Shown here in pieces: positions 57,933-64,000 of a DNA stretch of 64,000 nt (within the stretch, counting starts at the first letter, position 1; every line of letters starts with the position of its first letter). Both the position numbers and the translations under genes were made by a program. This DNA is from Hypericum androsaemum (Eukaryota > Streptophyta > Magnoliopsida > Malpighiales > Hypericaceae), in assembly GCA_963995505.1 (NCBI GenBank), contig OZ023188.1:13529912-13593911 (forward strand), given 5' to 3'. The notes under the pieces were generated by a model. It searched no databases. It saw nothing but the letters and a program-made list of their open reading frames with translations, and was not told where the DNA came from.

Positions 57933-59956
57933 TGTAATACCCTACTCTGTAATCATATTAGTCAGACTTAAGTAAAGTAAACTTAGTCGTAATGACATAT
58001 TAGATTAATATTTGGAGTACTATTGTTATGTGAATAGAGTGCCAAAAATAGTTGGAAGAGAAGGATTGTTATATCGGACTACTTCGGACGATTCCAAGCA
58101 GGATGTGGGAAGCTGCTCACAAGTTATTCATCCGGGATCTCGAATAAAATTACTAAAAATGGTATGAAAAGGGAAAAAATAGATTTATAAGCTTTGAAAG
58201 ACATGAATTTATCATGCTAGTAATTTGGATCAAGCCTAGTCAAATTATTTTCAAGTTTTATGAATTTAGTTAGATAATTTTAGATAGAATGACCTTTGTT
58301 AAGTTAAATAGGCATATCTTTCTCAATTTTACTCTAAATATTATAAATAAATATGATAAAAAAATAGACACACAAGGCTACAATTCATCTGTTGATGAGT
58401 TTTGACAAAATACAAGAGAAGGTAGTGAAAAAGGAGCTGCAATCAGGCACTTTCTAATTGGACCATATTTTTTAAGCAACCAATCTTATTTTACCACTTG
58501 CAAACTCATTGGAATGAGATGAAAATGTGGTCACGTGGAGTGGTTGATCACCCACTCTTTTTTATGATTAAGAAATATCTAGGAGGAGAAAGAAAACTCC
58601 AGAATTTACCCATAAACTAAGAAGAAGAGAAAGAGGAGAGAGAGAATAAGAAGAAAGAGAAAGATGCAGAGGAAAGAATGAATAGCTCGTTAAGTGATGT
58701 TCACCTTAGATTTGGACTTTAATGTCTTCATAAAAGTTGTAGACTACTCTAAGATCTTTCTAACGGTATATCATATGTTCTATTTAGATTAAGGAATCAA
58801 TAGAAATTAGTTTTGAACTACAGACTGATTACTGCAGTATTGGATTGAGCGAGTTTCGGAAGAAGTGCTTGGTAAGCCTACTTGGACTCCGAATTGGACT
58901 TTGGTTTCTTCATACAAATTGCAGATAACGCAATAAGAATTCTAACGCCATATCATACGCCCTATTTGGATGAGAGAAGCATCCGGAAAGGTGGTTGCAA
59001 GACAGATAGACTGGCTGGGTTTAGAATTGAGGTAGTTGAAGAAGATATAATCGGTAAGTATACTTGGACTTGGAAATAGAATTTTTATGAAACATAAAAG
59101 TCGTAGAGCACTTAAAGACCTTTCTAGAACTATATTATTGTCCAATTTGGACAAATGAATCAGCCCAAAATTATTGTTTCAAAATGGACTGACTGATGAG
59201 TTTCAAAAATAAGGTGGTGCATGAAAAATAAATTGATAAGTAGTTCTTTGGACTTCTAAGTTAATTTTTAGACTTGTTTTGAGCCTAAGCTTAAGCTTTA
59301 GGGTTGAACTGTGGGTTTGAGCAAAGTATTAATTCTCGAGTCAACTCTCTGAAGGTGTGCTACGGAGCATAGGATTTCTCATGTCTTGTTGTTGGTCATC
59401 TTCCAAATCCTTAAATCCTGTGATTTGTGAAAGTTATTTGTGCATTTTCTTGTGAATCTTTGATGAAAGAAGATGATGTTTAATTTGTGAAATTCATGTG
59501 TACTAGTCTCATGGGTTAAGTTACTTGGAGAGTCCGAGTAAAATAAATGTGAACATATAGCGACCATATATGCAGGAGGTTACCTAGTGAAGCAACAGAT
59601 TATGGCTCAACGACGGGTGATAATAGCCGATATGGCCCAACGACGGGTGATAATAGCCGATATAGTCTAGCGGCGGGTAAGAATAGCCGAGCGATGTTGG
59701 CTTCACTAGGGTAGCACTCCAGACAACTATCTACATTGATATGTATTAAGACATGACATCGCATGTTCTTCATTTGTCATTGGTGATTATTTGTTTGTCA
59801 TATGCTTTTTGTTTTATGTTGGGGTCCATGCACTTTTTGTGTTACCCTACTAAGTACCTCACTTAGAATATGTTTGAGGCTGGCTAGACCTGTTTTGTGT
59901 TGTAAACGGATTAGGGTCTAGCGTCGGTCACCAACCTACAGATTCGGGTCGTGACA
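57933..59956 (+). mobile_element. 2.0 kb solo LTR of another gypsy family
   Basis: Begins TGTAATACCCTACTC and ends GATTCGGGTCGTGACA, a start/end pair typical of plant gypsy LTRs of the TGTAACACCC...GTGACA kind. The target duplication is GATCC (57928-57932 and 59957-59961). On the minus strand the host ORF (SSDLD before, VARTELFALL after) reads straight on if the LTR and one GATCC are removed, which confirms the borders. Confidence 0.9.
59604..59693 (+). repeat. Three 30 bp tandem repeats inside the solo LTR
   Basis: Units at 59604, 59634 and 59664. The first two are nearly identical, with CAACGACGGGTGATAATAGC. The third is diverged (TAGCGGCGGGTAAGAATAGC). Confidence 0.8.
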
Positions 59957-59961
59957 GATCC

Positions 59962-60233
59962 AAATCAGAGCTAGAAAAGTAATTAGAAGCAATAAAATGA
60001 TGCAGACAAAGCATGGTATTATCTTTGATTAAGTGAGCATATGCTTGATTCTTTTCAAATTTAGGCACTCCAGTCAATCTAGCCCATTCCATATGCATAT
60101 CAGCAGGATTATCAAAATCAGTCGTGCCTTCATATTTCAAGCTTAGCATCTCAACAAGTTCAAAATTAGCCATATCATGTTCTTTACCAAAGCAACCAAA
60201 ATTAATTTTCCTATTATCAAGAATAAAATGCAA
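59962..60233 (-). pseudogene. Athila-type ORF relic (second gypsy)
   Basis: The minus frame from 60233 contains NFELVEMLSLKYEGTTDFDN, ARLTGVPKFEKNQAYAHLI and DNTMLCLHHFIASNYFSSSD. It resembles the plant-transposon protein encoded by Athila elements (TG-P-FEK and L-H-IA pattern). It continues across the solo LTR at 57932. Confidence 0.5.
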
Positions 60234-60239
60234 AGTAGC

Positions 60240-60811
60240 AAAGAGTTCAGCAACTAGGCCTATGTCAGCATGTGTTCATGCATAAAGTTCTCCACTCCAC
60301 ACGTTTCAAATATTCATTAAGTTCAAAATAAACTCAAAGTTTCTCAAAAATAGTTCTATCACAGTACAAGTAAGGAGAATTAAGAGCAATTAAGAAAGCG
60401 TTTATATAGTTCTCCCTCTTTAACAGTGAAGATCGGGATCGGCATGTTAAACTATGTGTGGTTGTATGGGGTTTATTAATTGCCATACATTTTTGCCTGG
60501 ATACCTTGGTCTTACAAATCTTTTTGTAGGTTAGCGTACGCCGAAGGAGGTGACGTACGCCAGTTTGTGGAATCGGTCTTGGACGTGTGCGCTGAGAGGG
60601 GCCAGCGTACGCTAGTTTCTAGTCGCCAATAATCTGCCACGATTATTAAAACATAAATTAAGTGCTAGAATAAAACAAAATTTAACAAAATTTATGAAAA
60701 ACTAAAAAATGTGCGAATTTAAAGTCGTCAGCTTGACTTATACTCCCTGAAGATTTAAGGAGGGTGAAAACGCCCATAAGTGGCATGGAATTCTTCGTTG
60801 TCCGGGCCTAG
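60240..60811. other. Non-coding spacer of the second gypsy
   Basis: Lies between the protease relic and the Athila-type ORF, where RT and integrase would be expected in an autonomous element. Holds a short inverted or repeated GCGTACGC-type sequence (60533-60615) but no coding motif. Confidence 0.5.
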
Positions 60812-62142
60812 TTAGAAAGTCATCTTTCTATTGTGGACATCCACCACTGCATGACTGGTGTTTAGGAATGGTAATCCCAAAATCAATGGGCAGCTCGAGT
60901 CTTCTTTAAAGTCTAACATCATAGAGTTCGCTAATCTGAGGAATTTATCGACTTGTACTAGCACATCCTCCACAATTCCTTGTCGCTTCCTCATCGTTTG
61001 GTCTGCAATTTGAAGCAGCACTTGTGTAGGTTGGACCATCCCCTAATTTGCATTTTCTGATGATAGCCAAGGGCATAAGATTAATGTTGGCACGCAAATC
61101 ACAAAAATAGTGTGGAAATTGAACATCACCGATAAGGCATGGAATAGTAAAACTCCCTAGATCTTGTAATTTAGGAGGTATGTTGATGGAGATGTAGTAG
61201 CTCCTTGTCCTCAAAGGGGTTGTCCTGCCACCTTTCTGCCTTTACAATGCACTAACTTTCTAGATCAACTTGAAATATTGTTGATGTTTATCTGGCAACT
61301 TTGAGAAGGAAATATGGCCTTGTGTGTCCTCCAATGTCTCTTTGAACTCGATGGTCTTCTTATCCATCTGAGGTGACTCTGTGACTTGTTGATCAAACAA
61401 TGGTGGAGGAACAAAAGAATCCTATGTCTGACTGATGCGTTTCAAATTGATAGGATTCTCAAAGTACCCTGAATCTTCAAATATTTGTTGTTTTGATTCT
61501 TTTGTCTCTTCCCTAACTTCCCCCTCCTCGGCCACTTCCTCGACCTTCTTGGTTTCTGTAGGCAACTTGTGACCAAAAGAAAATACTGCTGTTCTTTTTA
61601 CTTCTTTGCTAAGGTATGTGAGATCATCCATTTCTCATCCCCAACACATCCCGTCTTCATTTTTCAAATTTTTGGCAAAAAGGGGATAAGCTTGGAGAAA
61701 ATTCTTCCTAAGTAACACCAAGTTGGAGTTGCTCAAACTCATTTTTGCAAAATTCATGAACTCTCATGCCATATGCACTTTTCTCTTGTACATGTGGAGG
61801 CATCAACTTCTCATCCACCATAGAAGACGGTAACATCTTATCTTTGATGATCATCTCCTCGTCCATTCTCCGTTCAACAACTACCATTTTTGTTGCTAGC
61901 TTGGTCAATTTCGCACACTCCTGTTCTTGAAATGTTATAATTTCTTGCATGCTGTTGGCAGTCTTGGCCATAGAGGAATATTGCTGGAGGAAAGCTTGGA
62001 CCAAGTCTCTCCAAGTGTTTATTTCTTCGAATTGCAGGTTACGATACCAAACTTGAGCTTCCCCTTTCAAGGTGGACCTGAATGAGCAAAACCTTAGACC
62101 GTCATTTCTCAATTTCAGGAAGGGCATAAACTCGGGCATCAT
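60812..62142 (-). pseudogene. Gag-protease relic of the second gypsy
   Basis: Gag 62142-61708 has FCSFRSTLKGEAQVWYRNLQ and WRDLVQAFLQQYSSMAKTAN, aligning by eye with the gag of the first gypsy (RARVWYNKL, FLRKFFSMAKSAK). Protease 61214-60812 has DLGSFTIPCLIGDVQFPH, CDLRANINLMPLAIIRK, where Arg-Ala replaces Gly-Ala, and PLILGLPFLNTSHAVVDVH. Many stops and frameshifts. The segment downstream of the protease (60700-60740) again matches the first element (AAAGTCGTCAGCTTGACT). Confidence 0.8.
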
Positions 62143-62387
62143 CTCGCAAACCTCCTCGAATCTGAGGAGGTGATCTTGCGGATTTTCGTCCTACCTCTGA
62201 CAGAATTCGAGTGATTATTTCAACTTCCAAAAATAAGTTGACTTCGAAGTTGGTGCATCGAGAATTGACACCATTCTGCTATTTCAGTTTCTTCTCTTGC
62301 AGTGGAAGTACCTACAAAATAAAATGCACTAAATCATCAAGTGGTGAAAAGAAAATAAAAAAATTGCAAAAATTGATAAAAAATAAA

Positions 62388-63346
62388 GGGAAAAGTCCAC
62401 TTTAGTACCCTGTGGTATCGCCCAAAATCACTTTAGTACCCTGTGGTAAAAAACTGACCAATCGAGTCATACTTATTCTAATTAACATCAAAAAGGGCCT
62501 CGGGCAGCTGCCCGGACCCGCCCAAACCCTGTCTGGGCTACGTGGCCAGCCACATCACCAAAATTTGATGACGTAGCGCCACGTGGACATCCATCTTCTT
62601 CCCTCTCTTCCTCTCCTCCTCCACTTCTCCTCCTCCTCCTCCTCCTCGTCCTCGTCCTCGTCCTCCTCGTCCTCCTCCTCCGCCTCCTCCTCCACTTCGT
62701 CCTCCTCCTCGTCCTCCTCCTCCTCCTCCGCCTCCTCCTCCTCGTCCTCCTCCTCCTCCTCTACTTCGTCCTCCTCCTCTGCCTCCTCCTCCTCCTCCTC
62801 CTCGTCCTCGTCCTCGTCCTCGTCCTCCTCCACCTCCTCCTCCACTTCGTCCTCCTCCTCCTCCTCCTCCTCCTCCTCCGCCTCCTCCTCCACTTCGTCT
62901 TCCTCCTCCTCGTCCTCCTCCTCCTCCTTCTCCTCCACTTCATCCTCCTCCTCCTCCTCCTCCGCCTCATCCTCCTCCTCCTCCTCCTCGTCCTCGTCCT
63001 TCTCTTCGTCCTCCTCCTCCTCGTCCTCCTCATCCTCCTCCTCCTCTGCCTCGTCCTCCTCTTCGTCCTCCTCTGCCTCGTCCTCCTCTTCGTCCTCCTC
63101 CTTCTCGTCCTCCTCCTCCTCATCCTCCTCCTCCTCCTCCTCCACGTGGCGCCACGTCATCAAGTTTTGGTGATGTCGGCCACGTAGCCCGGACAGGGTT
63201 CGGGCGGGTCCGAGCAGCTCTGGGCAGCTGCCCGAGGCCCTTTTTGATGTTAATTGGAATAAGTATGACTCGATTGGTCAGTTTTTTACCACAGGGTACT
63301 AAAGTGATTTTGGGCGATACCACAGGGTACTAAAGTGGACTTTTCT
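62388..63346. mobile_element. MULE-like element with a triplet-repeat interior
   Basis: Inverted repeats of about 205 bp (62388-62593 and 63141-63346) share AAAAGTCCACTTTAGTACCC, TGGTCAGTTTTTTACCAC (inverse), GGGCCTCGGGCAGCTGCCC and CGCCACGTGGA. The flanking duplication AAAAAATAAA is at 62378-62387 and 63347-63356. There is no transposase; the interior is almost wholly a TCC/TCG array. It is inserted in the second gypsy element between gag and the PBS. Confidence 0.82.
62600..63143. repeat. ~540 bp TCC/TCG-type triplet array
   Basis: Nearly uninterrupted triplets TCC with TCG, TCT, TCA, GCC and ACT variants and some TTC, all in one triplet phase. On the minus strand it is (GGA)n-like, purine-rich. 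The 197-202 codon frames through it are only the repeat read as poly-Ser or Glu/Asp-rich. Confidence 0.93.
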
Positions 63347-63429
63347 AAAAAATAAAAGTAAATTATTGTAAACCAAAAATTATTTTGATTTTGTCCCTAA
63401 AATCTCAGTCCATATCGATGGTGCCAATT

Positions 63430-64000
63430 TGATAGGTAGTGATTTACATAACCTAAAATTTGTCCCTAAATTTAGTGAATAATTTACATAACCTATGCAA
63501 ATAATGTAGTGATAAGTAAGATTCGTAATGAGGGATCGGCAACAAAATCTAATATAATCTTAAGTTTACAGCATAAATAGTTGTATGTAGGGATTGATGG
63601 AACTTAAAGCAAACAGAGTAAAAGAAATAGAAGGATAACTCAATCAATGATGAAGATGAGCATGGTACCTTAACATGCATACAGGTTCAATTATGGACTT
63701 TTCATGGATTGATATTCAAAGTTTTCTAAAATACTAATAGTAATGAAGAGGGTGCAAACACATCTATCTTCCAAAACCACTATTAGAATATAGATAAGCT
63801 TAAAGTGTGAGGCATCAATTCAAGTTCACCATTTATTAAGTTCCCTCAAACGAATCACTTATAGAGAGTTTCATGTACCAAACTACTAAGTGTATTATTC
63901 GGTCTTTTTGGCTTCTCTACATCCATAGATCAGCTAGATATCATACCGCCTTTCATATTATTAATCTTGAACCAATAATTTTTTTTGAAAGGTAAATAAA
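63430..64000 (-). repeat. Part of the 5' LTR of the second gypsy
   Basis: Starts TGATAGG next to the PBS. Shares GCAAATAATGTAGTGATAAG (first gypsy: GCAAATAGTATAGTGGTAAG) and downstream words with the LTR at 12583, so the two elements are from one family or closely related families. The outer end lies beyond the window. Confidence 0.7.

Larger units (their letters stand above)
57181..64000 (-). mobile_element. Second Athila-like gypsy element (5' LTR runs off the window)
   Basis: On the minus strand the 5' LTR starts at 63430 (TGATAGG on the plus strand). The PBS region ATTGGCACCATCGATATGG lies just inside, matching that of the first gypsy in position and mostly in sequence. Gag-protease relics (62142-60812) follow, then an Athila-type ORF (60233-57830 without its insert), a coiled-coil segment (57927-57403) and a polypurine-like tract at 57181-57190. 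No RT, RNase H or integrase is present. The 3' LTR is missing; decayed copia DNA lies there instead. Two later insertions sit inside: a solo LTR and a MULE. Confidence 0.78.

Noticed and set aside
62555..63173. Long open frames on both strands (poly-Ser on plus; Glu/Asp-rich and Arg-rich on minus)
   Set aside because: They are the triplet array read in different frames. There is no start context, domain or codon signal, and they lie inside a MULE-like element.

Overview
The window is nuclear DNA of a flowering plant, probably a eudicot. It holds intron-containing nuclear genes with plastid transit peptides, a kiwellin-type protein gene, and a dense nest of plant-type retrotransposons (Ty1/copia, Athila-like Ty3/gypsy, L1-type LINEs), Mutator-like elements and MITEs. 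I found no prokaryotic operon, CRISPR array, rRNA or tRNA gene.

Three host genes look intact or intact within the window. On the minus strand are the 5' end of a SLY1-type Sec1/Munc18 gene (1-704) and a three-exon gene for a 309-residue plastid-type membrane/coiled-coil protein of unknown role (1812-4024). On the plus strand is a five-exon class-II DAHP synthase gene (45257-47220), the first step of the shikimate pathway. A minus-strand kiwellin/ripening-related gene (36539-37150) has an odd N-terminus of short proline-rich repeats and no visible signal peptide. Two host-gene remnants are broken: the C-terminal half of an ABCG transporter (51232-52836), and a patellin (SEC14-like) fragment carried inside a Mutator-like element (38046-39290).

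Most of the rest is mobile DNA. 4325-5411 is a MULE with ~195 bp TIRs and a 9-10 bp target duplication, sitting at the 3' end of a LINE tail. 6102-19842 is a copia element (minus) that itself contains an Athila-like gypsy element (6799-14104, TSD CTAAC) with gag-protease but no RT or integrase. The MULE-end plus LINE-tail segment to the left of this composite recurs, uninterrupted, on its right (19845-20633), so the locus has been rearranged. 22460-28809 is a second, decayed copia (plus, TSD TATTC). 29949-35039 is a third, nearly complete copia (minus, TSD ACATT) that interrupts a 372 bp tandem duplication. 40412-43474 is a LINE with RT and RNase H and a mutated RT active site. 51454-51969 is a solo LTR (TSD GAATC) inside the ABCG remnant. 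52837-55069 is a LINE with ORF1 but no ORF2. 55590-57120 is a decayed copia. 57181 to the window end is a second Athila-like gag-protease element (minus). It carries a 2 kb solo LTR (57933-59956, TSD GATCC) and a MULE-like element (62388-63346) whose interior is a ~540 bp TCC/TCG triplet array.

The host genes show no sign of acting together. The main biology here is genome structure: nested insertion, solo-LTR formation, gene-fragment capture, and a gag-protease-only gypsy family. I did not find convincing evidence for an undescribed molecular system. The items most worth checking are the rearranged copia composite, the triplet-array MULE, the patellin Pack-MULE, the kiwellin repeat domain, and the E2F-like motif cluster in the gypsy LTR. 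All identifications come from reading the sequence by eye and from remembered family motifs; none was checked against a database.
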